From assembly GCF_004114425.1 (NCBI RefSeq), contig NZ_RDQF01000009.1, forward strand, positions 1 through 64,000: DNA of 64,000 nucleotides, written 5' to 3'. The notes under the pieces are model-generated. The model saw only the letters and a program-made list of their open reading frames with translations, had not been told where the DNA came from and searched no databases. Each line of letters opens with the position of its first letter. The first letter of the stretch is position 1. Positions 47,928 through 56,077 of the stretch are shown one piece after another. The translations under genes were made by a program, and so were the position numbers. This DNA is from Bradyrhizobium vignae (GTDB taxonomy: Bacteria; Pseudomonadota; Alphaproteobacteria; Rhizobiales; Xanthobacteraceae).

Positions 47928-49109
47928 CTATGAAGCCGACCCGTTCTTCTGAATGTCGTATCCGCGTTGCGAGTACATTTGGCGCGCGATGATCGTCTTC
48001 ATGATTTCGATCGAGCCGCCGGCGATCTTGACCACACGTGCGTCGGCGTAGGCCCTGGCGATCGGATATTCCCACATGTAGCCCCAGCCGCCGAAGAGCT
48101 GGAGGCACTCGTCGACCGTCTCGCAGTGCAGTTCGGACGTAAACATTTTGGCCATGGCGGCGTCGACCGGATCGAGCTTGCCTTCCATGAACAGGGCGAT
48201 GCACTTGTCGGTGAAGACACGCGCGACGGCGGCCTTGGTCCTGAGTTCGGCCAGCTTGAACTGCGTGTTCTGGAAGTCGGCAAGCTTCTGGCCGAAGGCG
48301 CTCCGCTCGGAGGTATATTGCAGCGTCCAGTCGATCACGGTCTCGGCAACGGTCGCCGACCGGATGGCCTGTGCCAGACGCTCCTGAGATAGTTTTGTCA
48401 TCATCTGCGCAAAGCCCCGGCCTTCCGTGCCGAGCATGTTGCTCGCGGGAATGCGGACATTGTCGAAGAACAGCTCGGAGGTATCTTGCGCCCTCATGCC
48501 GAGCTTTTCCAGATTTCGGCCGCGCTTGAAACCGGGCCGGTTGCTTTCGACGATGAACAGGGTCACGCCCCTGGCACCGGCCTGGCCGTCGGTCTTGGTG
48601 GCGAGCACGATGAAGTCGCAAAGCTGGCCATTGGAGATGAAGACCTTCTGGCCGTTGATGACGAAGTCATCGCCATCACGCGATGCCCGAGTCCTGATCG
48701 CCTTGAGGTCGCTGCCGGCGTGAGGTTCCGTCATGCCCAGCGAGCCGATCGCCTCGCCAGAGACCATCTTGGGCAGCCATTTGCGCTTCTGGGCCTCGCT
48801 TCCGAACGACAGAAGATAGGTGGCGACCAGGTCGGTGTGGATCAGAAAGCCGGGCCCGCTGGCGCCGGCGCGCCACAGTTCCTCGAACACGACGACGTCG
48901 AAGAGATAGTCGAGGCCCATGCCGCCATATTCCTCCGGCACGGTGCAGCAGAGCAGACCGGCTGCGCCGGCTTTCAGCCACAGATCGCGCGGGACGATCC
49001 CATCCTCTTCCCATTGAGCGTGGAAGGGCACGATCTCGCGCTCGACGAAGCGGCGGACCGTCTGCCGGAAAATCTCGTGTTCCTCGCGGAAGATCGTGCG
49101 TTCGATCAT
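47928..49109 (-). CDS. Acyl-CoA dehydrogenase, long-chain/isovaleryl-type active site
   Basis: The 393-residue enzyme opens with TIFREEHEIFRQTVRRFVE and carries CTVPEEYGGMGLDYL, the FAD loop MTEPHAGSDLKAIRT, GGWGYMWEYPIARAYADAR and GGSIEIMKTIIARQ. Its likely catalytic glutamate is in LSQERLAQAIRS, the long-chain-type position. In an alicyclic pathway this would desaturate the ring carboxyl-CoA ahead of hydration and BadH/BadI steps. The longer frame to 49667 overlaps the divergent gene and is rejected. It is the first gene of its operon, behind two operator-like elements. Confidence 0.92.
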   Translation of the reverse strand: MIERTIFREEHEIFRQTVRRFVEREIVPFHAQWEEDGIVPRDLWLKAGAAGLLCCTVPEEYGGMGLDYLFDVVVFEELWRAGASGPGFLIHTDLVATYLLSFGSEAQKRKWLPKMVSGEAIGSLGMTEPHAGSDLKAIRTRASRDGDDFVINGQKVFISNGQLCDFIVLATKTDGQAGARGVTLFIVESNRPGFKRGRNLEKLGMRAQDTSELFFDNVRIPASNMLGTEGRGFAQMMTKLSQERLAQAIRSATVAETVIDWTLQYTSERSAFGQKLADFQNTQFKLAELRTKAAVARVFTDKCIALFMEGKLDPVDAAMAKMFTSELHCETVDECLQLFGGWGYMWEYPIARAYADARVVKIAGGSIEIMKTIIARQMYSQRGYDIQKNGSAS

Positions 49110-49136
49110 TGTCAAAGCGCGCCCTGTCTGATTTAG

Positions 49137-49149
49137 TTTGCTAGTGTAC
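49137..49149. promoter_or_regulatory. GTACAC-type operator upstream of the BadH/BadI operon
   Basis: TTTGCTAGTGTAC matches the shared element at 10 of 13 positions, with a perfect right half-site. It is 28 bp from the dehydrogenase start at 49109. Confidence 0.6.
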
Positions 49150-49201
49150 AGTATTTGGTTTGGGTATACAACCCGAAACGATAAACAAGCAAGTCCGATC
49201 G

Positions 49202-49214
49202 TACACCAACGAAC
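49202..49214. promoter_or_regulatory. GTACAC-type operator upstream of the FadJ-like gene
   Basis: TACACCAACGAAC matches the shared element at 9 of 13 positions, with a perfect left half-site TACAC. It lies 25 bp before the start at 49239. Confidence 0.5.
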
Positions 49215-49238
49215 GGTAACTGAAAGGAGAGGGAAGCG

Positions 49239-50537
49239 ATGACCGTTGGGCCGGAGTTGATGCAGTTTCGCATCGAAGTGTCGCAGCAGCGCGTCCTGCA
49301 CCTCATCTTTGACATGCCAGGACGTTCGATGAACGTGTTCTCGAATGTGGCGATCGAGGAGCTTGGTCTGTTTGCCGACTGGCTGAAGAGAAGCGATGTG
49401 GCGGGCGTCGTCATCCGTTCCGGCAAAACGTCCGCCTTCTGTGCAGGCGCGGACTTGGCGGAGCTGGAAGCGGCCTACGATGTGATCATGGCGGCGCCGT
49501 CGGGCGAGCGCGATCAGCTTGCCTTTGACCATTTCTTTCGATTGAGCCATGGTCTGCGCAAGCTCGAGACGGCCGGGAAGCCGGTTGCGGTCGCAATCGC
49601 CGGCCTTGCCTTGGGCGGCGGCTGCGAGTTTGCGCTTGCGGCACATCACCGGGTCATCGCCGATCACCCGCAGGCGACGTTCGGCCTGCCGGAATCACTC
49701 GTCGGATTGCTGCCCGGCGGCGGTGGAACCCAGCGCTTGCCACGTCTGATCGGGATAGAGGCGGCACTGCCCGTGTTGCTCGAGGGGGCTCGGATCGGCG
49801 GGCAGGCGGCGATCGCGGCAGGACTTGCACATGAATTGGTAGCGCCAGGCGAGGAAGTCGCCGCCGCCGAGCGCTGGGTGCTGTCGCGGCCGCAGGCGGC
49901 GCAGCCCTGGGATCGGCCGGATCGGCGGGCCGCGGATGAAGAGCACGTGAGCGCGATCATCGGGCAGAAGCGAAGCAAGATGCTGGCCGAGACGCTCGGC
50001 CACTATCCGGCTCTCTGCGCGATTCTCGACTGCGTCGAACAGGGGCTGCCGCAGGGCTTCGATTCGGCGATCCGGACCGAGATGCAGATCTTCGCAAAGT
50101 TGATCCAGCGGCGGGAGCCCCGCAATATGATCAGGACATTGTTCCTCGGCCGGCTCGATCATGAGCGGCTGAAGAAGAAGGGCGCGAGCCACAAGATCAC
50201 GGAAGCCGTGGCCGCGGTCTCGAACGTGCTCGGCGCCCAGTCGGAGCGTGGCAAGGAGCTGGCGGAGGCGTTTGCGCGGGCAGGTTTTCGAGTCGAGCCG
50301 CCGCGCAAGGTGGAATTCGATGGGCGCATTGCGGGCACCGTCTACTGGCTTGACGACGAGCCGAGGACGTGGGGCAAGGAGCTGCTCCGCGCGCGTCTGG
50401 CGGATGCCGAGGCCGCGGCCGCGGGCTGGCGGTCGCAGCTCGACGAATCCGAGCGCCGCGCCGCGGACTATATCCTGGTCACGCAGGCAGGCTTTCCCGC
50501 CTATCTCGGCGGCCTGTTTGCCGCGGGGCTGAGCTAG
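49239..50537 (+). CDS. Enoyl-CoA hydratase protein, FadJ-like without the dehydrogenase domains
   Basis: The 432-residue protein matches the N-terminal half of FadJ/FadB multifunctional enzymes: MPGRSMNVFSNVAIEE, FCAGADLAELE, ALGGGCEFALAAHHRV, then FGLPESLVGLLPGGGGTQRLPRL with both catalytic glutamates. The linker includes EPRNMIRTLFLGRLDHERL. The NAD-binding 3-hydroxyacyl-CoA dehydrogenase domains that should follow are missing. Instead there are about 130 residues ending in TQAGFPAYLGGLF, similar to the extreme C-terminus of the full enzyme. It therefore looks like a natural internal deletion that left hydratase activity; separate SDRs would do the dehydrogenation. It precedes the CoA-transferase by 26 bp. 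Confidence 0.88.
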   Translation: MTVGPELMQFRIEVSQQRVLHLIFDMPGRSMNVFSNVAIEELGLFADWLKRSDVAGVVIRSGKTSAFCAGADLAELEAAYDVIMAAPSGERDQLAFDHFFRLSHGLRKLETAGKPVAVAIAGLALGGGCEFALAAHHRVIADHPQATFGLPESLVGLLPGGGGTQRLPRLIGIEAALPVLLEGARIGGQAAIAAGLAHELVAPGEEVAAAERWVLSRPQAAQPWDRPDRRAADEEHVSAIIGQKRSKMLAETLGHYPALCAILDCVEQGLPQGFDSAIRTEMQIFAKLIQRREPRNMIRTLFLGRLDHERLKKKGASHKITEAVAAVSNVLGAQSERGKELAEAFARAGFRVEPPRKVEFDGRIAGTVYWLDDEPRTWGKELLRARLADAEAAAAGWRSQLDESERRAADYILVTQAGFPAYLGGLFAAGLS

Positions 50538-50563
50538 TCAGATTTCGGACAAGGAGAGACGTC

Positions 50564-51754
50564 GTGTCCAGACCTCTTGAAGGCATCAAGGTTCTCGATC
50601 TGTCGAAGGTGCTCGCAGGTCCGCTCTGCGCGCAGTATCTTGGTGATCTCGGCGCCGAGGTGATCAAGGTCGAGGCGGTGGGGCAGGGGGATGAGACGCG
50701 GGGGTGGCCGCCGTTCCCTGCCCCTGGGCTCGGTACTGTCTTTCTGAGTGCCAATCGCAACAAGCGCAGCATCGCGATCAACATGAAGTCCGACAAGGGC
50801 CGCAAGCTGGTGCACGAGCTCGCTAAGGCCGCCGACGTCGCCATCGAAAGCTTCGGCACTGGCGTCGCCGAGCGGCTGGGAATCGATGCAGCGAGCCTGT
50901 GCGCGCTGAATGACCGCCTGGTCCATTGCAGCATCTCGGGCTTCGGCCGGACGGGGCCGCTCAGGAGTTCGCCCGGCTACGATGTGATCCTGCAGGCCTT
51001 CAGCGGCATCATGTCCATGACGGGCGACGACGGCGGTGGTTATATCCGCAGCCCGATCTCGCCGATTGACCAGATGACCGGCGTGCATGCCTTCAGCGGC
51101 ATACTTGCAAGCCTGTTCGCGCGGGAGAAATCGGGCAAGGGGGCGGCGATCCAGGTGTCGCTGTTTGACACTGCGCTAGGGTTTCTCGGCTACAATCTCC
51201 AGACCTTTTGGGAGCGGGGAATGCAGCCGGCCAAGTGTGGCTCCAGTCACGAGTCGTTGTGCCCATATCAAGCGTTCGAGGCCGCGGACGGGCCGATCAT
51301 GATCGGGGTGGCCAACGACAACCTCTGGCGCAAGTTCTGCGCCGTTGCTGGTTTGACTGCCATCGTGGATGACCCGAAATTCCGGACCAATGCCGATCGG
51401 GTCAAGCATCGTGCTGAAACATTGCGACATGTCCAGGCGGTGATCGCGACCAAGACCGTCGAGCATTGGAACGCAGCGCTCAACGAGGTCGGCATTCCCT
51501 GCTCTCCGATCAATACGCTCGCCCAGCTCTTGGATCACCCGCACACAAAGGCCGACGATCTCATCATGCGGTACGATCATCCTGCGGCGGGGCCGCTGAA
51601 CTGCGTCGGTCACCCCGTCACGTTTGTCGGAGAAGAACGCAGCGCGGGCCTACCTCCGCCCACGCTCGGCCAGCATACCGATGATGTGCTCAAGGAGCTT
51701 GGTCTCTCCGCCGCGAGCATTGCCGAGTTGCGCCGCGAAGAGGTCGTCGGTTGA
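50564..51754 (+). CDS. Family III CoA-transferase (CaiB/BaiF/Frc)
   Basis: The 396-residue protein has IKVLDLSKVLAGPLCAQYLG, LGAEVIKVEAVGQGDETRGW and NRNKRSIAINMKSDKG. The probable catalytic aspartate is in PISPIDQMTGVHAF near residue 170. Start GTG 50564 with AAGGAGAG upstream is clear; the ORF extension to 50369 overlaps the previous gene. It is the third such enzyme in the window, and the only one in module II. It could recycle CoA from a product acid to the incoming substrate. It converges with the DUF35 gene at 51801. Confidence 0.92.
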   Translation: MSRPLEGIKVLDLSKVLAGPLCAQYLGDLGAEVIKVEAVGQGDETRGWPPFPAPGLGTVFLSANRNKRSIAINMKSDKGRKLVHELAKAADVAIESFGTGVAERLGIDAASLCALNDRLVHCSISGFGRTGPLRSSPGYDVILQAFSGIMSMTGDDGGGYIRSPISPIDQMTGVHAFSGILASLFAREKSGKGAAIQVSLFDTALGFLGYNLQTFWERGMQPAKCGSSHESLCPYQAFEAADGPIMIGVANDNLWRKFCAVAGLTAIVDDPKFRTNADRVKHRAETLRHVQAVIATKTVEHWNAALNEVGIPCSPINTLAQLLDHPHTKADDLIMRYDHPAAGPLNCVGHPVTFVGEERSAGLPPPTLGQHTDDVLKELGLSAASIAELRREEVVG

Positions 51755-51800
51755 TCGGCGTCCGTGTCATCGAGCCCGACAACAGGACGGCCCGCCGCAG

Positions 51801-52190
51801 TTAGATCGTCGTGAAGAACGGCAGCGGGGCGCCGTCGGTCGGCTTGAACACCACCTTCACCTTCTGGCCGATCTTGAGCGTCGTAAGATGGCAGTCGACG
51901 AAGTTGGTCTGCACCGACGGTCCCTCCTTCAGCGTGACGTAGCCGATGGCGTAGGGACCGGTCGGCGACTTCCGCATCAGGCTGTACGTGTAGATCGTGC
52001 CCTCGCCGGACGCCTCCTCCCACACCGTCTTGTCGGAGTAGCAGAACGGGCAGATCGAGCGCGGGAAGTAATGCGCTTCACCGCAGGCGGTGCAGCGCTT
52101 GATCATGAACTTGCCCTCTTTCGCTGCATCCCAGAACGCTGCGGTCTCGGGGTTCGTCACCGGGGCCGGATACTTTTTCACTTCGCTCAT
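51801..52190 (-). CDS. DUF35 / OB-fold zinc-ribbon protein
   Basis: The 129-residue protein carries the zinc ribbon CTACGEAHYFPRSICPFC (residues about 33-50), followed by an OB-fold with GEGTIYTYSLMR and GPYAIGYVTLKEGP. As with the protein at 19930, the family partners thiolase-like enzymes and can be needed for retro-aldol or thiolytic cleavage. Its ATG overlaps the thiolase stop (ATGA). Without the basic tail of the module I copy it is close to the minimal family length. Confidence 0.9.
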   Translation of the reverse strand: MSEVKKYPAPVTNPETAAFWDAAKEGKFMIKRCTACGEAHYFPRSICPFCYSDKTVWEEASGEGTIYTYSLMRKSPTGPYAIGYVTLKEGPSVQTNFVDCHLTTLKIGQKVKVVFKPTDGAPLPFFTTI

Positions 52191-53338
52191 CACACGCGCT
52201 CCAGAATGGCCGTCGAGGCGGCGTGGCGGACGCCCAAGAGGCCGCCGGTGCCGTGGGCGATGGCGAGATCGCAATTCTTGACCTGCACCTTCGGATGCGC
52301 CTCGCCGCGCAGCTGCCGCACGGCCTCGATGATCTTGGTCATGCCGCCGCGGTTGACCGGATGGTTGCTGCACAGGCCGCCGCCATCGGTGTTGAACGGC
52401 AGCTTGCCGACGCCCGAGATCAGGTTGCCGTCGGCGACGAACTTGCCGCCCTCGCCCTTCTTGCAGAAGCCGAGGTCTTCGAGCTGCATCAGCACCGTGA
52501 TGGTGAAGCTGTCATAGATCGAGGCGTACTTGATGTCCTTCGGCGTGATGCCGGCTTCCTCGAAGGCGCGCGGGCCGGACCAGACGCCGGCAGAATAAGT
52601 GAGGTCGAGATCCTTGCCGCCGCGCGGACCCTTCATCGCCTCGCCATGGCCGATCAGGCGCACCTGCGGCTTCTTCAGGCTCTTGGCGATCTCCGGCGTC
52701 GTCACGATCAGCGCACCGCCGCCGTCCGTGACGACGCAGCAGTCGAGCCTGTGCAGCGGATCGGAAATCATTGGCGAGTTAACGACATCCTCGACGGTGA
52801 CGACGTCCTTGAGCATCGCATGCGGATTGTATTGCGCGTGATGGGAGGCCGCGACCTTGATCCAGGCGAGCTGCTCGCTGGTGGTGCCATAGTCGTGCAT
52901 GTGGCGCATGGCGCACATGCCGTAGGCGTTGTGGGTGGTTGCACCATATGCGGTCTCGAAATCGGCTTCGGCACCTGGAGCGCGCACCTGCGCCGGACCG
53001 GTCCGCGGTTTACCCGCAAGCGTGATCAGCGCGATCGAGCATTTTCCGGTCGCAATCGCTTCGGCGGCATGCCCGAGATGGATGATGTAGGAGCAGCCGC
53101 CCGTATCTGTGCCGTCGACGTGGCGCACCTTCAACCCGAGATAATCGACCATCGGCCAGGCGCCGCCCGGCGCATCGCCGGAGAAGAAGTAGCCGTCGAT
53201 ATCGTCCTTGGTAAGCCCCGCATCCTCGATCGCGCCCTTGGCGACCTCGGCATGGAGTTGAGCGGTGGATTTGTCCGGTGCGTGCCGGGTTGGATGCTCA
53301 TAGATTCCGGCAATGTAGGACTTGCCCTTGATGGTCAA
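52190..53338 (-). CDS. Thiolase (SCP-x/acetyl-CoA acetyltransferase-like)
   Basis: The 382-residue protein has the thiolase fold with the nucleophile region VDGTDTGGCSYIIHLGHA. The C-terminal signatures are DGGGLCSNHPVNRGG and AIAHGTGG, so cysteine and histidine positions look complete. This differs from the module I copy, where the last signature is lost. It may therefore thiolyse a 3-ketoacyl-CoA, though DUF35-paired members can also be aldolases. It is followed by the overlapping DUF35 gene and preceded, 69 bp upstream, by the binding-protein gene at 53408. Confidence 0.9.
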   Translation of the reverse strand: MTIKGKSYIAGIYEHPTRHAPDKSTAQLHAEVAKGAIEDAGLTKDDIDGYFFSGDAPGGAWPMVDYLGLKVRHVDGTDTGGCSYIIHLGHAAEAIATGKCSIALITLAGKPRTGPAQVRAPGAEADFETAYGATTHNAYGMCAMRHMHDYGTTSEQLAWIKVAASHHAQYNPHAMLKDVVTVEDVVNSPMISDPLHRLDCCVVTDGGGALIVTTPEIAKSLKKPQVRLIGHGEAMKGPRGGKDLDLTYSAGVWSGPRAFEEAGITPKDIKYASIYDSFTITVLMQLEDLGFCKKGEGGKFVADGNLISGVGKLPFNTDGGGLCSNHPVNRGGMTKIIEAVRQLRGEAHPKVQVKNCDLAIAHGTGGLLGVRHAASTAILERV

Positions 53339-53407
53339 CGCAGGTCTCCGTTCGATTTGTTCTGCCGTTTGTGCCTGCCCGGCGCGCCCGGCAGGCCATG
53401 GCCACCG

Positions 53408-54604
53408 CTACTCGTCGAGCAGCTTCCAGGAGGTCTTGTCGAAGATGGCCATACGCAAGGAGGGGTAAGGGGCATAGTTCTCTTTGGAATTGGTGAGCTC
53501 GATTCCCGGAAGAAGCATGCCGACACGCTCTTTGTTGAAGCTCGTCGCCTGAGCGAGCAGGTTTTCGCGGGTCAGATTGTCACCGCATCGTTGAAGACCC
53601 TTCGCGATCGCTTGCGCATTGATGTAGCCGGACAGCGCAATGAAGTCGTTGGGGCTGTCGTTCGGAGCCCATTTCTTCATGAAGGTAACGTAGTCCTTCA
53701 CCTCCGCGTCTTCGGCCCAGCCCGGATCATTGGCCTGCTTGGCAAATTGGGTCGTGTAGGCGCCCTGGACGTTGTCGAGACCGGCTGGTGTCAGCACGCC
53801 CTGGATCGAGTTGACCGGACTGGCGAGGAATTGGACGGGCTTCCAGTTCAGCTCATTCGCCTTCTTGATGCCCTGCGCAGCAAATTTCGGCGTCGTAAAA
53901 TAGACCAGCGTATCGGCGCCGGCTGCCTTGAGCTTGAGTATCTCGGAATCGATCGTCGGGTAGCTGAGTTCGTAGGAGGCTTCCGCCACGATTTTCACCG
54001 AACTTTCGGCGCCGAGACCGGCCTTGAGGCCAGTGAGGTAGTCCTTCCCATAATCGTCGTTCTGGTAGAGCACGGCGATCTTGGCATTCGGCATCTTCTT
54101 GAGGATGAACTTGCCGAAGGTGGCTCCCTCCATCTCGAACGGCGGGTAGAACGGGACGGTCCACGGGAAGTTCTGCGGGTCGTTGAAGCGGCGTCCACCG
54201 GCTGAGATGAAGACCTGAGGCACCTTGTTCTGGTTGAGATATTTCTGGACGGCTACATTGGGCACGGTGCCCACGGTACCGACCTCAGCCAAGACACCGT
54301 CGTCGTCGATCAGCTTGCGGGTTTGTTCGATGGCCTTTGGCGGGCTGAATGCGTTGTCGAGGGAGATCAGGTTGACCTTCCTGCCGTTGATCCCGCCTTG
54401 CTCGTTCAGCATCTGGAAGTAGCCGGTCATCACGCGGCCATAGCTCGAGAACGTGGACGCCGGCCCGCTATAGGGGACGGTCTGGCCGATCTTGATTTCA
54501 GTGTCGGTAACGCCCGGACCATACTGCTTTTCGGCCGCTACCGCCTCCATGGTTACACTGGTCAGGAACAGGACCGAAGCGCTCACCAAAATCGAAGTTC
54601 TCAT
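53408..54604 (-). CDS. LivK-like ABC transporter substrate-binding protein
   Basis: The 398-residue exported protein has the signal core ILVSASVLFLTSVTMEAVA with a cut before AEKQYGPGVTDTEIKIG. The body carries NEQGGINGRKVNLI and NDDYGKDYLTGLKAG. It is a close paralogue of the proteins at 2668 and 32195; identity over long blocks is obvious by eye. It heads a minus-strand unit with the thiolase and DUF35 genes, with an operator-like element 41 bp before its start. Linkage to a thiolase suggests that its ligand is a pathway substrate rather than an amino acid. Confidence 0.92.
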   Translation of the reverse strand: MRTSILVSASVLFLTSVTMEAVAAEKQYGPGVTDTEIKIGQTVPYSGPASTFSSYGRVMTGYFQMLNEQGGINGRKVNLISLDNAFSPPKAIEQTRKLIDDDGVLAEVGTVGTVPNVAVQKYLNQNKVPQVFISAGGRRFNDPQNFPWTVPFYPPFEMEGATFGKFILKKMPNAKIAVLYQNDDYGKDYLTGLKAGLGAESSVKIVAEASYELSYPTIDSEILKLKAAGADTLVYFTTPKFAAQGIKKANELNWKPVQFLASPVNSIQGVLTPAGLDNVQGAYTTQFAKQANDPGWAEDAEVKDYVTFMKKWAPNDSPNDFIALSGYINAQAIAKGLQRCGDNLTRENLLAQATSFNKERVGMLLPGIELTNSKENYAPYPSLRMAIFDKTSWKLLDE

Positions 54605-54645
54605 GCTGGCTCCCACATCGCTTCTTGTTTTATGGATGAAATAAG

Positions 54646-54658
54646 TACACTATAGTAC
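54646..54658. promoter_or_regulatory. GTACAC-type operator upstream of the 53408 binding protein
   Basis: TACACTATAGTAC matches the shared element at 11 of 13 positions and has GTAC at both ends. It lies 41 bp from the start at 54604. Confidence 0.65.
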
Positions 54659-54803
54659 GATATTTTGGAAGCTGAAAATGCGTCAATCGGCGGCGCCCGG
54701 GGCACCGCAATATATCGCGCTGCAATCAAGAGATCGATGACTGCGATCCACCCATTTCGGCGCCAGGGTCGCCTTGACGTCAACGCGATTGTGGTTCAGA
54801 TAG

Positions 54804-54816
54804 TACGTAAGTGTAC
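54804..54816. promoter_or_regulatory. GTACAC-type operator upstream of the kinase-like gene
   Basis: TACGTAAGTGTAC matches the shared element at 10 of 13 positions, with a perfect right half. It lies 60 bp before the start at 54876. Confidence 0.6.
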
Positions 54817-54875
54817 GAAATATTCGGCCGACGGCCCACAAGCTTTGCGGCCGCACGCCGGCGAAGGGAGGGACC

Positions 54876-56048
54876 ATGGCTGCCTCGGGTGCAACAGCAC
54901 TGGCCGCGCTGAAGATTGGCGGGCGCGTCGCCTTCGAGCGCCTGATGCGACCAAAGGCCCGCCGCGCAGAGGATGTTCCATGCTCGCCGGGAGCCATCAC
55001 GCCGGAGTGGCTGACCGCGGTGCTTTGTCAGGAAACAGCCGGCGCGGTCGTCACCGACGTCGTGGTGAAACCTGCGAGCGCCGGGACGCACGAACGCCAT
55101 CAGTTGATTGTCAGTTACAACGACGCTGGCCGGCGTGCAGGCTTGCCGCAGTCGATGTTCACGAAGTCGCTGCCGAGCGTCGTCACGCGCATGATCGGCG
55201 GCTTCAACGGCACCGCGCGGGTCGAGGGCCGCTTCTACATGCAGCTACGGCCGCAGCTCGATCTCGAGGCGCCGATCGGCTATCACGCGGCGTTCGACCG
55301 CCAGACCTACGCCTCGATTCTTCTTCTGGAAGACATGGTCGCAACCAAATCGGCGACCTTTTGCAACTACAAGACCTATGTTGACCGCGAGATGGCGGAA
55401 GACATGGTCGACGTTCTGGCCGCGCTGCATGCGCGCTTCTACGGCGATAGAGAGCTTTCGGCGCGGTATCCCTGGGTGGCCAGCTATCCGCGCTGGTTCA
55501 CCATCGGCGCCGAGAAGATGAGCCTCGAGCACTACACTCGGAAGGCGTTCGACGCCGCCGCTCATGTCATCCCGAAGAGCCTGCTCGTGCAGCGTGACGC
55601 GGTCTGGCCGGCCGCTGTGCAGGCGCTTGCCGTTCACGATAACGAGCCGCAGGGGCTGATCCATTCCGACGTGCATATCGGCAATTGGTATCGCACCGGG
55701 GCCGGGAAGATGGGCCTATGCGATTGGCAGTGTCTTGCCCGCGGTCATTGGTCGCGGGACTTTTCCTATGCAGTGACGGCGGCGCTGACACCGGACGATC
55801 GCCGCAACTGGGAGAAGGACCTGCTCCGCCGCTATCTCGACCGGTTCGCCGGATTGACGGGAACCAGGCCAGACTTCGAGCGAAGCTTCCTCAACTATCG
55901 TCAGCAGATGGTGCATGCGCTGCTGATGTGGACGATCACGTTGTGCCATTCGCCTTTGCTGCCGGCCATGCAGTCGGAGGCGACGACGCTCGCGATGATC
56001 GAGCGAATCTCGACAGCGATGGCCGATCTGGATTCTCTGCGCAGCTGA
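54876..56048 (+). CDS. Phosphotransferase of the ecdysteroid kinase-like/aminoglycoside phosphotransferase superfamily
   Basis: The 390-residue protein has the eukaryotic-kinase-like fold of small-molecule kinases. The catalytic loop is GLIHSDVHIGNW (Asp and Asn), and the metal motif is GLCDWQ around residue 285. The N-lobe lysine region is around SMFTKSLPSVV. Members phosphorylate hydroxylated small molecules, including steroids in insects; bacterial roles are mostly unknown. In catabolic clusters they may phosphorylate a hydroxyl to allow later elimination. It is a single gene with its own operator-like element, divergent from the binding protein and convergent with the MaoC gene. Confidence 0.82.
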   Translation: MAASGATALAALKIGGRVAFERLMRPKARRAEDVPCSPGAITPEWLTAVLCQETAGAVVTDVVVKPASAGTHERHQLIVSYNDAGRRAGLPQSMFTKSLPSVVTRMIGGFNGTARVEGRFYMQLRPQLDLEAPIGYHAAFDRQTYASILLLEDMVATKSATFCNYKTYVDREMAEDMVDVLAALHARFYGDRELSARYPWVASYPRWFTIGAEKMSLEHYTRKAFDAAAHVIPKSLLVQRDAVWPAAVQALAVHDNEPQGLIHSDVHIGNWYRTGAGKMGLCDWQCLARGHWSRDFSYAVTAALTPDDRRNWEKDLLRRYLDRFAGLTGTRPDFERSFLNYRQQMVHALLMWTITLCHSPLLPAMQSEATTLAMIERISTAMADLDSLRS

Positions 56049-56077
56049 TCGGCGTCGGCGAAAGGGGCGGCAACCTG

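Noticed and set aside
47200..48621. 473-codon minus-strand frame overlapping the BadH-like and dehydrogenase genes
   Set aside because: An alternative frame on the same strand as two real genes; arginine-rich and without domains.
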